The notes beneath the pieces are model-generated. The model had not been told where the DNA came from, made no database searches, and saw only the letters and a program-made list of their open reading frames with translations. Shown one piece after another: positions 1-7,340 of a DNA stretch of 14,660 nt. How positions within the stretch are numbered: the stretch's first letter is position 1; every line of letters starts with the position of its first letter. Source of the DNA: UBA7656 sp040755335. GTDB lineage: Bacteria > Acidobacteriota > Blastocatellia > UBA7656. The translations under genes and the position numbers were made by a program. The DNA lies in the NCBI GenBank assembly GCA_040755335.1, contig JBFMAU010000165.1, positions 1 to 14,660 on the forward strand, in the 5' to 3' direction.

Positions 1-74
1 TGAGCGATGGAGCCTTTACCTTGCTCATAAGCGTTGACGACGCGCTGTCGGAGATCTAAAGAGTATGGTTGCAT
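1..74 (-). CDS. IS630-family transposase, N-terminal fragment (cut by window edge)
   Basis: Read on the minus strand from the ATG at 74, the frame stays open to the window edge and begins MQPYSLDLRQRVVNAYEQG. The pattern of Tyr-Ser-x-Asp-Leu-Arg-x-Arg-Val-Val followed by an acidic, Gly-containing helix is the hallmark N-terminus of IS630/Tc1-mariner-type transposases, where it starts the helix-turn-helix DNA-binding domain. Only 24 codons are present; the DDE catalytic domain would lie outside the window. IS630 elements normally insert at TA dinucleotides and have their terminal inverted repeat a few tens of bases upstream of the transposase start, so the element's end should lie somewhere in about 75-180. 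I could not locate it without the other end for comparison. Identification rests on the N-terminal motif alone. Confidence 0.8.
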   Translation of the reverse strand, partial: MQPYSLDLRQRVVNAYEQGKGSIA

Positions 75-536
75 GGTCTTAGTTTAATCGTCCTCAGTAG
101 TCGCACTCAACTGCAATCCGCTATAGGTTTATCTAACAGTGCAAACGACCCTAGCTGTGCAACTTCAAATAGCATTATGCGAGGCCAGAATAATTGTGTG
201 CTGGTGATTAAACAGGTTCAAGCGAACGACATAACCCAATCAAACAAACAATTCGATGACAGAAACAATAATTGTAACTTCAACAATCCCAGCTATGGAG
301 GAGGAGGCGGCGGCGATGGTGGTGGTGATGGAGGCGGTGATGGGGATGGGGGCGGAGGCGGATGCTCGGATTGCAATTGCTCTTATCGAACGGTCTACAC
401 ATATGAAAGCGACCCAGAAGAGCTTGGTGAAGGGTGTTACCGCATATACCGCCGAACTGAGTACGTCTGCGATGGGAATGTCGTGTGGCAAACATCCGAT
501 GAGTATGTTAATGATGCCTGTAACCCTCTCTTATAG
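69..536 (+). CDS. Gly/Asp-rich, Cys-rich protein of unknown function, possibly 5'-truncated by the IS
   Basis: I do not recognise this protein. The frame is open from 60 to the TAA at 534-536. The first possible start is TTG at 69, which overlaps the start of the IS630 gene on the other strand; the first ATG is at 177. Neither has a clear Shine-Dalgarno sequence. From the TTG it has 155 residues: an Asn/Gln/Ser-rich first half, a low-complexity linker of Gly and Asp at about 77-98, then a compact Cys-rich tail with cysteines at 99, 102, 104, 123, 134 and 151. Earlier cysteines are at 30, 43 and 69. This layout resembles the C-terminal end of a secreted or surface protein, but no signal peptide is visible. 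The simplest reading is that the IS removed the 5' part of a longer gene. A small intact gene starting at 177 is the alternative. Confidence 0.45.
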   Translation: MHGLSLIVLSSRTQLQSAIGLSNSANDPSCATSNSIMRGQNNCVLVIKQVQANDITQSNKQFDDRNNNCNFNNPSYGGGGGGDGGGDGGGDGDGGGGGCSDCNCSYRTVYTYESDPEELGEGCYRIYRRTEYVCDGNVVWQTSDEYVNDACNPLL

Positions 537-621
537 GTAAGACGTCCGCTCGACCTGGAAGCAGCAAGTTACTGCCCAAATACCTAGGTGAGAATTCAGG
601 CTGACTGCTTGGCTAATTGCG

Positions 622-1821
622 CTACCCGAAAGGCTCTTCGGCGACGATGATTGTTTCTTCCGCCGAGCGCATTTCATAAATGATGCCTCGCCATTTCACC
701 CTCACAGTCAAAGACGATCTTATGAAATTGTACAAAAACACAAGCGAGACCATCGGCCATAGCAAACAATACATCCACCAAAGGCGCGTTATCTCATCTC
801 TCGCTTCGCTGATCGCTTCGCGCGCTGCGAACATTCTCAACGCGCCTTTGAGCGAACCAAGCAGATAAATCAACGCGAGCATCGCAAGCGGCAGGACTCG
901 ATTGATGCCGCCGATCAACATCCACGCGATGCCGCCGAAAAACGTAGACACGAACAGCGCATGTGAAATGATGCCTGTCCACCACGCGCGAGGGCGATAG
1001 ACGCGAGTTATCGTCACCTGACGTGTGGTGAATTCCATAAGCGATGAAAAGCTCGCGTCCTCGCGCGAAGGAAGAAGGCATCGCGGCACGAATACAATTT
1101 TCAATCCGGCTCTTTGCACTGCGCGAGTCAGCGCGTAATCATCGCTCAAGGCTTTCTGCCAGGACTCACGGACGCCTGCTCGCTCGAACGTCTCGCGCTG
1201 CACGGCGGTCGAGCCGCCCCACGCGAAATTATGCGAGTGATCGCCCAGCATAGTTGTGACCGACCCGTTCCACGCGCTCAAAAGAGCCGACCAGAATCCA
1301 CCCTTCGCGGGCAGATACCATCGATAACCCGTAGCCGCGCCTGTTCGATCCGACGCAAGAGGAGCGACGAGAGCGCCGAGCCACTCGGGGTGAACCCTTG
1401 CATCGGAATCTACGAATACGAAGGCTTCAGTGTCCCGGCTCGCATGCTCGATTGCGGCGAGCAGGTTGTTGACCTTCTCGCCGCGATTGTCATTCGGAGG
1501 GGCGATGACGAGTTTCGATTTTTGATCAGGGTTTTCATTGATTATGCGCTCGATCAGAGTACGCGCTCCGTCATCGGGCGAGGCGATGACGAAGATGATT
1601 TCGTAATCCGCGTAATTCTGATCGAAGAGGGCGCTGAGGTTCTCTTCCATATCGCGGTCTATGCCTTTGCACGGAGCTATGACAGAGGCTTTCGGAGTGA
1701 AAGGTTCTATGTCTTGATTGAGCGAGCGACGAACGAAAGAGCGAAAACTGCTCCCTTCGATCAGAGAAAAGATTCCCTGAATGACGACGAGCGCGGCCAG
1801 CGTGTAGAAGAGATAAATCAT
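622..1821 (-). CDS. Membrane-bound family 2 glycosyltransferase (ceramide glucosyltransferase/GT21-like)
   Basis: This 399-residue protein has an N-terminal membrane segment (about 2-22), a cytoplasmic GT-A domain (about 43-275) and two to three C-terminal membrane segments (about 283-303, 308-325, 346-368). Visible GT2 landmarks are the nucleotide-sugar-binding DSD at 138-140, the acceptor-side GGS at 202-204, the catalytic-base region LSDDYA (Asp227/Asp228), and a RQVTITRVYRP stretch at 267-277 in the place of the (Q/R)xxRW motif. The one-plus-several membrane topology and motif spacing resemble GT21 ceramide glucosyltransferases and related HpnI-like enzymes. It probably transfers a sugar from a nucleotide donor to a membrane lipid at the inner membrane; the acceptor cannot be read from sequence. 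It stands alone, divergent from tgt. The start is the ATG at 1821, which precedes the hydrophobic segment; no strong Shine-Dalgarno is visible. Confidence 0.88.
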   Translation of the reverse strand: MIYLFYTLAALVVIQGIFSLIEGSSFRSFVRRSLNQDIEPFTPKASVIAPCKGIDRDMEENLSALFDQNYADYEIIFVIASPDDGARTLIERIINENPDQKSKLVIAPPNDNRGEKVNNLLAAIEHASRDTEAFVFVDSDARVHPEWLGALVAPLASDRTGAATGYRWYLPAKGGFWSALLSAWNGSVTTMLGDHSHNFAWGGSTAVQRETFERAGVRESWQKALSDDYALTRAVQRAGLKIVFVPRCLLPSREDASFSSLMEFTTRQVTITRVYRPRAWWTGIISHALFVSTFFGGIAWMLIGGINRVLPLAMLALIYLLGSLKGALRMFAAREAISEARDEITRLWWMYCLLWPMVSLVFLYNFIRSSLTVRVKWRGIIYEMRSAEETIIVAEEPFG

Positions 1822-1947
1822 CGTCAGACGAGCGGCGATTTTCTCATCGCGCCGCGAAGACTTGCAAGCAGTCGAAACGGACAGGCAAGATCAAACGGTG
1901 GTGAAACAGTAGTGCTGGAAGGAAGTCAGTCTGTTATGAGTTTTTCT

Positions 1948-2038
1948 TTCACCGCAGAGGCGCTGAGAACGCTGAGTGAGCGCAGAGAAGAAAAAACCCT
2001 CTGCGCAATCTCTGTGTCCTCTGCGCCTCTGCGGTGAA
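1948..2038. repeat. Large imperfect inverted repeat, dispersed palindrome type
   Basis: Two 40-base arms, 1948-1987 and 1999-2038, are reverse complements at 33 of 40 positions and flank an 11-base A-rich loop (1988-1998). The outer 16 bases of each arm (TTCACCGCAGAGGCGC) match perfectly, as do the inner 7 to 8. Within each arm the sequence is itself near-periodic in units like GCAGAG. It lies in the divergent intergenic space between the glycosyltransferase and tgt. Similar CCGCAGAGGCGCAGAG palindromes are, as far as I recall, scattered in many environmental bacterial genomes, so a REP- or MITE-like dispersed repeat is the likely identity. A role as regulatory hairpin for tgt is possible but unsupported. 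Confidence 0.8.
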
Positions 2039-2095
2039 TCGCGTTCAAATAGTCGGGCCTTATTTTTTACCGCTACTGTTCGAACTCTGGTCTCT

Positions 2096-3271
2096 ATGAC
2101 TAAACGATTTTCTTACGAACTAATCGCCGTCGATTCTCACACGCGCGCCCGCGCCGGGAGAGTCACAACCGCGCACGGGTCTTTTCTGACTCCTGCCTTT
2201 ATGCCCGTAGGCACGCAGGGGACGGTCAAGGCTCTGACTCAGGAGATGCTCGAAAGCGCCGGAGCCTCGATCATTCTCGGAAACACTTATCATCTTTATC
2301 TGAGGCCGGGTCACGCGACCATAAATCGCTTGGGCGGATTGCATCGCTTCACGTCATGGAATCGCTCGATACTTACCGACAGCGGAGGCTTTCAGGTCTT
2401 CAGCCTCGGCCCTCTTCGCAGATTGAGCGAGGAAGGAGTCGAGTTTCAATCGCACATCGATGGCTCTCGTCACCTGCTGACGCCCGAAAAATCGATGGAG
2501 ATTCAGGCCGCGCTCGGATCCGATATCGTGATGGCTTTCGATGAATGCACGCCTCATCCTGCGACGAGAGAGCAGGCCGCCCGGTCTCTTGAGTTGACTG
2601 ATAGATGGGCGCAAAGGTCGAAAGATCATCTCGCTCGTCTGCGCGAGGACCGGCGAGAAGCCGAGCGAGCCGGGATCGAAATCGTCAACCCGTCGCAGGC
2701 TCTCTTCGGAATCAATCAGGGCAGCGTATACCTCGATCTTCGAGAGCGAAGCCTCGAAGGATTGATCGATGTGGGGTTTGACGGTTATGCGATAGGCGGG
2801 CTTTCGGTGGGGGAAGAAAAAAGCGCGATGATGGAAGTCGTCTCTCACATAGCTCCCCGCTTGCCCCAGGACAAACCGCGTTATCTGATGGGAGTGGGTA
2901 CGCCTGAAGATATAATCGAAGCGGTCGCGCGCGGAGTCGATATGTTCGACTGCGTCCTTCCTACGCGCAATGCCCGCAACGGGCAGTTGTTCACATCCTG
3001 CGGTCGCATCAATATAAAAAACTCGCGCTATCGCGAAGCCCCCCGTCCGCCGGACGAGAAGTGTCGCTGCGCGGTTTGCTGCCATTATTCGCTCGCTTAT
3101 CTGAGCCATTTGTATCGCGCGGGAGAGATACTCGGATCGATTCTTAGTTCGCTGCACAACGTCAGCTTCTACCTTGACACTATGGCGCGAATGAGGCAAG
3201 CTATCACGCTTGGCGCTTTCGATGAATTTCGAAAAACATTTCTGACAGAACTTGCTCGCGAACAGGACTGA
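2096..3271 (+). CDS. tgt: Queuine tRNA-guanine transglycosylase (bacterial type)
   Basis: Tgt swaps guanine 34 of GUN-anticodon tRNAs for the queuosine precursor preQ1. The 391-residue protein has all the family landmarks. LTDSGGFQVFSL holds Asp95, the general acid/base. GFDGYAIGGLSVGE (228-241) belongs to the substrate pocket. DMFDCVLPTRNARNGQLFT holds the likely nucleophile Asp285. The zinc site is Cys323-x-Cys325-x2-Cys328-x25-His354. It is slightly longer than the usual 370-380 residues because of a charged insertion near 180-195. I chose the ATG at 2096, just before the conserved N-terminus; the frame is open upstream to 1976 but that stretch runs through the inverted repeat. No strong Shine-Dalgarno precedes it. 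It heads the tgt-yajC-secD-secF cluster, an order also seen in Escherichia coli. Confidence 0.97.
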   Translation: MTKRFSYELIAVDSHTRARAGRVTTAHGSFLTPAFMPVGTQGTVKALTQEMLESAGASIILGNTYHLYLRPGHATINRLGGLHRFTSWNRSILTDSGGFQVFSLGPLRRLSEEGVEFQSHIDGSRHLLTPEKSMEIQAALGSDIVMAFDECTPHPATREQAARSLELTDRWAQRSKDHLARLREDRREAERAGIEIVNPSQALFGINQGSVYLDLRERSLEGLIDVGFDGYAIGGLSVGEEKSAMMEVVSHIAPRLPQDKPRYLMGVGTPEDIIEAVARGVDMFDCVLPTRNARNGQLFTSCGRINIKNSRYREAPRPPDEKCRCAVCCHYSLAYLSHLYRAGEILGSILSSLHNVSFYLDTMARMRQAITLGAFDEFRKTFLTELAREQD

Positions 3272-3334
3272 AATCTCACTGATTCAAGTCGAACGCGAAG
3301 CATTCTCCTGCTGAAAGCGCCGATCAAAACGCCG

Positions 3335-3697
3335 ATGGAAATAAAAATAGTCAACCACTTCCTGTTATTGATCCAGCAGGGGCAACAGCCGGGAATACTC
3401 AGCATGCTGCTGCCGTGGATCATCATCTTCGGAATTTTCTACTTCCTCATCATCCGCCCGCAGCAGAGACGACAGAAGCTGGCTGCAAAGGAGCGCGAGG
3501 ATATGCTCTCCGCGCTGAAGGTCGGCGACAAGGTGATAACGAGCGGAGGCATATTCGGAACCATATCAGCCGCCCGCGAAAACTCTGTCACGCTTCGCAT
3601 AGCCGATAAGGTCAACATCGAGGTGCTGCGAACTGCCGTCGCAAGTCTCCAGTCGCCTGATGTCAAGGAAGTCAAGGAAGCCGAAGCCGGGAAATAA
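3335..3697 (+). CDS. yajC: Sec translocon accessory protein YajC
   Basis: YajC is a small inner-membrane protein that associates with SecDF in the Sec holotranslocon. The 120-residue product has one membrane helix (about 23-40) directly followed by the family signature IIRPQQRRQK. A soluble domain follows with LKVGDKVITSGGIFGTI, the typical YajC beta-barrel segment, and a charged C-terminal tail. Length is normal (about 85-120). It lies 63 bases after tgt and 17 bases before secD, consistent with one transcript. The start at 3335 gives a 22-residue extension before the membrane helix; an in-frame ATG at 3404 would begin inside the helix and is less likely. Confidence 0.95.
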   Translation: MEIKIVNHFLLLIQQGQQPGILSMLLPWIIIFGIFYFLIIRPQQRRQKLAAKEREDMLSALKVGDKVITSGGIFGTISAARENSVTLRIADKVNIEVLRTAVASLQSPDVKEVKEAEAGK

Positions 3698-3714
3698 CGC
3701 CGAATCCGCGCATT

Positions 3715-5379
3715 ATGAATAAACTACGCAATCGCACTATTCTGATCGTATTGGTAACTCTGGCCGGATTGTATCTGGTCTTTCTTCCGCATGATCGCAG
3801 GCCGACGGCGAAGGATTTCACAAGCTGGTCGCAGATCAAACAGAATCTCGCGAACAATATCCATCTCGGGCTCGATCTTCGCGGAGGGAGCCATCTCGTT
3901 CTTCAGGTTCAGACAGACGAGGCGATAGGCAAGAAAACAGATCAGAATGTCGAAGCGGCCAAAGCCAAGCTTCAGGAAAAAGGCTGGCCATTCGATAACG
4001 TCGAACGCACGGGCGTCGCTCAGATAACCATCACAGTACCCGACATCTCGAAGAACGGAGACATCATAAACGAGCTTCAGGTCGCAGATTTCGGGCAGGG
4101 ATGGGCGGCAACCGAAAGGGGCAAAACCATCGTCTTCTCGCTCGACCCCGGAGAGCAGAATCGGATGAGGGAGCAGGCGACCAATTCGGCCCTTCAAACT
4201 ATCGAGCTTCGCGTCAATTCCTACGGCGTGACCGAGCCGACCATACAGCGACACGGCTCGGATGATAAATATCAAATCCTCGTGCAGATGCCCGGCGTCG
4301 ATGACCCGGAAAGAGTCAAGAACCTGCTCAACGCCGATTCCAATCTCGAAATAAGACTACTGGCCACAGGCACTCAGCAAACGACTGCAAATCAGCTTAA
4401 TCCCTTCCCGACGAAGGAAGCCGCCGAAGCTGTGGCCAAAGGAATCGCGGGCGGAGGGCAGTATGAGGTGCTTGAATACATCGAGCGATCCAGCGACACC
4501 ATCTCGTCGGGCAAAAAATACCTCATCGTTGAAAAAAATCCGATCGTTACCGGCATCGATCTGCGGGATTCGGAAGCGCGTCGCAGCGCGCAGGGCAGCA
4601 GCCGGTATGAGATCGTCTTCCGTCTGGCAAGGGACGGGGCGGCGCGCTTCGGCGAAGCGACGGGGAAACATGTGGGCGATTATCTGGCGGTCGTTCTCAA
4701 TAACCAAATCAAATCCGCCGCCACCATTCAGGAGCGCATCACCGATAACGGGCGAATAACCGGAAGCTTCACTGAACGTGAAGCCGAAGACCTCGCTTTC
4801 ACACTCCGATCGGGCGCGCTTCCCGCGAAAGCTATTTATCTCGAAGAGCGCACGGTCGGCCCTTCGCTCGGCGCGGATTCCATCCGTCAGGGAGTGACGG
4901 CTTCGATAGTCGGGCTTGTTGCCGTCGTCCTTTTCATGCTCTTTTATTACAAGATGTCGGGCGTCAACGCGGTCGTGGCGCTGGTTTTGAACCTCCTGCT
5001 GCTGCTTGCGCTGATGACTTTCGGGGCGGTGCTGACGCTTCCGGGAATCGCGGGCGTGATTCTGACTATCGGTATGGGAGTGGACTCGAACGTGCTGATA
5101 TTCGAGCGCATACGCGACGAGTTGCGAAACGGCAAGGTGGTTTCTTCCGCCGTCGAGGTGGGCTTCGACAAAGCGTTTTTGACCATCATCGACACTCACA
5201 TCACCACGATAGTTTCAGCGGTCTTTTTGTTCGTCTTCGGCACAGGCCCGATTCGTGGGTTCGCCGTCACGCTCGTTGCCGGTCTCATAGTCAATCTGTT
5301 CACGGCGGTCTTCGTGTCGAAAACGATTTATATGTGGCATCTCAACCGCAGAGTGAGAGTCGAGACGCTGAGCATTTAG
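3715..5379 (+). CDS. secD: Protein translocase subunit SecD
   Basis: SecD is an RND-superfamily inner-membrane protein that, with SecF, uses the proton gradient to pull exported proteins through SecYEG on the periplasmic side. The 554 residues show an N-terminal membrane helix (about 8-24), then D1 with LGLDLRGGSHLVLQV (51-65). The large periplasmic P1 region follows, including IELRVNSYGVTEPTIQRHG (163-181). Five C-terminal membrane helices span about 393-545. GMGVDSNVLIFERIRDE (453-469) carries the conserved proton-relay Asp457. Length is intermediate between E. coli SecD (615) and shorter homologues (about 400-530). It starts 17 bases after yajC. A short hairpin repeat lies directly after its stop, before secF. 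Confidence 0.97.
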   Translation: MNKLRNRTILIVLVTLAGLYLVFLPHDRRPTAKDFTSWSQIKQNLANNIHLGLDLRGGSHLVLQVQTDEAIGKKTDQNVEAAKAKLQEKGWPFDNVERTGVAQITITVPDISKNGDIINELQVADFGQGWAATERGKTIVFSLDPGEQNRMREQATNSALQTIELRVNSYGVTEPTIQRHGSDDKYQILVQMPGVDDPERVKNLLNADSNLEIRLLATGTQQTTANQLNPFPTKEAAEAVAKGIAGGGQYEVLEYIERSSDTISSGKKYLIVEKNPIVTGIDLRDSEARRSAQGSSRYEIVFRLARDGAARFGEATGKHVGDYLAVVLNNQIKSAATIQERITDNGRITGSFTEREAEDLAFTLRSGALPAKAIYLEERTVGPSLGADSIRQGVTASIVGLVAVVLFMLFYYKMSGVNAVVALVLNLLLLLALMTFGAVLTLPGIAGVILTIGMGVDSNVLIFERIRDELRNGKVVSSAVEVGFDKAFLTIIDTHITTIVSAVFLFVFGTGPIRGFAVTLVAGLIVNLFTAVFVSKTIYMWHLNRRVRVETLSI

Positions 5380-5381
5380 CG

Positions 5382-5404
5382 AACGCAAGCTCGTCTTGCG
5401 CCAC
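5382..5404. repeat. Short palindromic repeat, copy A (AACGCAAG-loop-CTTGCGCCAC type)
   Basis: A 23-base element begins two bases after the secD stop: CGCAAG, a five-base loop CTCGT, then CTTGCG followed by CCAC. It is identical at 22 of 23 positions to the copy at 9782-9804, differing only at the first loop base. Both copies sit in the spacer just ahead of an inner-membrane protein gene (secF, second exbD). There is no T-run, so it is not a standard terminator. It could modulate mRNA stability between secD and secF. Confidence 0.75.
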
Positions 5405-5465
5405 TTGAAGTAAGAGGCAAGAGAGAAAAGCTGAAGCGTTCACCTTTTCACATACTGAGGACATA

Positions 5466-6959
5466 ATGATCGAGCTTTTCAAGGAACCTAAAATAAACTG
5501 GATAGCAGCCAAGAAGCACTTCATAGCCATAACTATCGTCCTGCTCCTTGCCGGAGCTATTTCAGTTCAGGTGCGAGGATTCAACCTCGGAGTTGATTTC
5601 ACGGGCGGCACGCTGATGATAGTCCGATTCGAGCAGGTTCCAAGCCTTGCCGATATCCGCAGCGCGATGGGCGAGATAGGAATAGACACCAACAAAGTGA
5701 CTCTTCAGCCCGATGCCACCAACCCGAACGAGTTGCTCATACGCGCGCCGCAGCTTTCAGCAGGAACCGAAGCCGAGCGAAGAGTCGATGAGGACAAGCG
5801 CGCCATTATCAAGGCGCTGCAAAAGCTCGGCAGCGAGGGAGAAGTCGCCGTCGGCAAGGTCAACCTCAACTCGATTGACGCCGAAGGCATCGAGCAGGAA
5901 CTCCGTCAGGTCGATCCGCTCCAGATCAACAAACAGGTGTTCGCAGGCGCGCACCCGTATCGATTGGTAGGCGATCAGATCGTCGCTCTTCGCGATCAGC
6001 AGCACAAAGGCTATCTCGCCGATATCGGCCCCGTGCAAGGGATGACTCTCACGGCTCCCAACATGCAGCAGGGCTTCGATCAGGAAAAAGTCAGTCGGGC
6101 GATTCTGGATAGGTTTTATGTCGGAAAAATCGATCTCAATCTGTCGGGCGACAAGGCCATAGAAGACTCATTAAATCGAATCAACCCGCTCGGCTCTTCC
6201 GGTTCAGCCGACACGTATAAGAAAGCGGCCAGAGCGATAGTCGATTATCGCCAGAATCGCAAGGGAGTCATAGGCGCTATCGAAGAGATACAGCATCAGG
6301 ACGTGTCAGCCGAACTGCTCGAAAAGATGAAGACGTATTTCACGACGGGGAGCTTCGCCGTCTTGTCGGCTGATGTGGTCGGGCCGCAGGTCGGAGAGGA
6401 TCTCCGCAACCGCGCTATCTATGTCACACTGGCCGCGCTCGTCGGGATGCTCTTTTATATCGCGTTTCGCTTCGAGTGGATTTACGGCGTGGCCGCAGTG
6501 CTTGCCGTATTTCATGATGTGATGGTGACGCTCGGAATATTCAGCATGCTCGGGGAAGAGATAAGCCTGACCGTTATAGCCGCGCTGCTGACTCTGGTCG
6601 GTTATTCGATGAACGATACGATAGTCATCTTCGACCGCATCCGCGAAAACCTCCGCTTGCGCCGCCGCGATCCGCTGGCCACGCTGGCCAATGATTCGAT
6701 CAATCAGACGCTTTCGCGGACGGTCATCACATCGGGGCTGACTTTTCTTTCGGTGGTTGCGATAGTTCTTTTCGGCGGCGACGTGCTGAGGGGATTCGGA
6801 TTGGCGCTCACCATAGGCATCATAATCGGATCGTACTCGACCATAGCCATAGCAAGCCCGATCATGATGTGGTGGCAATACTGGATCAGCGCTAGAGAGA
6901 AAAAGAAAGCGGCTCAGGCCAGAGAGCGCGCCAGCGAGAGGACTCTCGCTAAAGTTTAG
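5466..6959 (+). CDS. secF: Protein translocase subunit SecF with an enlarged periplasmic domain
   Basis: SecF partners SecD in proton-driven protein export. The 497 residues contain all the SecF landmarks: first membrane helix (about 17-34), FNLGVDFTGGTLMIVRF (39-55), FAVLSADVVGPQVGEDLR at the exit of the periplasmic domain (297-314), then five helices from about 316 to 475 with YSMNDTIVIFDRIREN (380-395). Usual SecF length is about 300-320 residues. The excess of roughly 180 lies between residues about 100 and 296, in the periplasmic domain. That insertion has two similar segments beginning GKVNLN (130) and GKIDLN (220), described separately. The C-terminus ends in a Lys/Arg/Ala-rich cytoplasmic tail. 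A GAGG Shine-Dalgarno sits seven bases before the ATG. The 86-base gap to secD holds a short palindrome, so cotranscription is likely. Confidence 0.95.
   Translation: MIELFKEPKINWIAAKKHFIAITIVLLLAGAISVQVRGFNLGVDFTGGTLMIVRFEQVPSLADIRSAMGEIGIDTNKVTLQPDATNPNELLIRAPQLSAGTEAERRVDEDKRAIIKALQKLGSEGEVAVGKVNLNSIDAEGIEQELRQVDPLQINKQVFAGAHPYRLVGDQIVALRDQQHKGYLADIGPVQGMTLTAPNMQQGFDQEKVSRAILDRFYVGKIDLNLSGDKAIEDSLNRINPLGSSGSADTYKKAARAIVDYRQNRKGVIGAIEEIQHQDVSAELLEKMKTYFTTGSFAVLSADVVGPQVGEDLRNRAIYVTLAALVGMLFYIAFRFEWIYGVAAVLAVFHDVMVTLGIFSMLGEEISLTVIAALLTLVGYSMNDTIVIFDRIRENLRLRRRDPLATLANDSINQTLSRTVITSGLTFLSVVAIVLFGGDVLRGFGLALTIGIIIGSYSTIAIASPIMMWWQYWISAREKKKAAQARERASERTLAKV
5853..6350 (+). other. Tandem degenerate helix-hairpin-helix-like duplication inside SecF
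   Basis: SecF residues 130-220 and 220-295 align with each other. GKVNLN-x9-ELRQVDPL matches GKIDLN-x9-SLNRINPL; IVALRDQQHKG matches IVDYRQNRKG; and each segment ends in a basic/aromatic helix (EKVSRAILDRFYVG and SAELLEKMKTYFTTG). The order 'V-[ND]-LN ... L-x-x-[IV]-x-P ... AIVDYR-x4-G-x-[IL]-x2-IE[ED]I ... EKMKTYF' closely follows ComEA/T2SK-type helix-hairpin-helix domains, whose typical line is VNINTAS..LPGIG..AIIDYR...G.F.S.EDL...K.YI. The glycines of the hairpin are replaced by Asp/Asn-Pro, so DNA binding is not implied. The duplication is seen in the sequence; the fold assignment is my inference. Confidence 0.6.
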
Positions 6960-7340
6960 GGTGTCGTTATTCTGATTTCCGGCTCCTGTTTTCATCCATA
7001 GGCAAAGCGAGCCGGGAACAAAAATTGTTCGGCTGGTGTCAAAGCGAGTGAAGCGCAAGGCTTCCGCCTTCAGGCAAGGCTTGAGAGCTTGACTCAGCCG
7101 GAAGGCGAGTAGTAGACTCTGCCGGTCTTCAGACTAGCTTTCTAGTGAAACAGATTGAAGCAGTGGGAAGGCGGGCAATACGCCCGCAGCAAGTCTGGTT
7201 GTAAAAAGAAATCACAGTCATTTTCCGGCAAGTCCGCCTCCACCGGAGGCAGCGACTCTTTGAGCAGCGTGAGTTTGGCTCACACTTTAGCGCAGGGCGA
7301 AGGCCAAAGGCTTCACCCTCATCATTTCGGAGGTACTCAG
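6960..7340. other. 381-base intergenic region with multiple small inverted repeats
   Basis: No gene is supported here; the open frame running upstream from the tonB start lacks coding character. The stretch holds several short hairpins: CCGGCTC/GAGCCGG (6979-6985, 7009-7015), GAACAA-AAA-TTGTTC (7016-7030), AAGGC-TTCC-GCCTT (7057-7070), GCGGGC-AATAC-GCCCGC (7171-7187), GCCTCC-ACC-GGAGGC (7236-7250), GTGAG/CTCAC (7269-7283), and GGGCGAAG/CTTCACCC with one mismatch (7295-7318). None has a following T-run. It separates the sec block from the TonB operon and probably contains the latter's promoter and a structured leader. Confidence 0.5.
7089..7118 (+). promoter_or_regulatory. Candidate sigma-70-type promoter for the TonB operon
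   Basis: TTGACT at 7089-7094 (5 of 6 to the -35 consensus) is followed after 18 bases by TAGACT at 7113-7118 (4 of 6 to the -10). A start near 7125 would give a leader of about 215 bases containing three or more hairpins. Prediction by eye only. Confidence 0.3.

Noticed and set aside
1114..2037. A 307-codon open frame on the plus strand opposite the glycosyltransferase
   Set aside because: It is an antisense shadow of the well-supported minus-strand gene; the translation has no recognisable motif and is rich in Arg and Asp typical of mirrored reading frames.
1976..2095. N-terminal extension of tgt
   Set aside because: The extra 40 residues are encoded by the inverted repeat and do not belong to Tgt; the conserved N-terminus starts at 2096.
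2039..2095. preQ1 or other riboswitch ahead of tgt
   Set aside because: The 57 bases between the inverted repeat and the ATG show no pseudoknot-like preQ1 aptamer pattern and no clear Shine-Dalgarno to control.
2354..3199. A 281-codon minus-strand open frame opposite tgt
   Set aside because: Shadow of the tgt catalytic domain; composition (His, Arg, Ser) is that of a complementary frame.
7155..7340. N-terminal extension of the TonB-like protein
   Set aside because: The stretch is made of small hairpins; a GGAGGT six bases ahead of the ATG at 7341 fixes the start.
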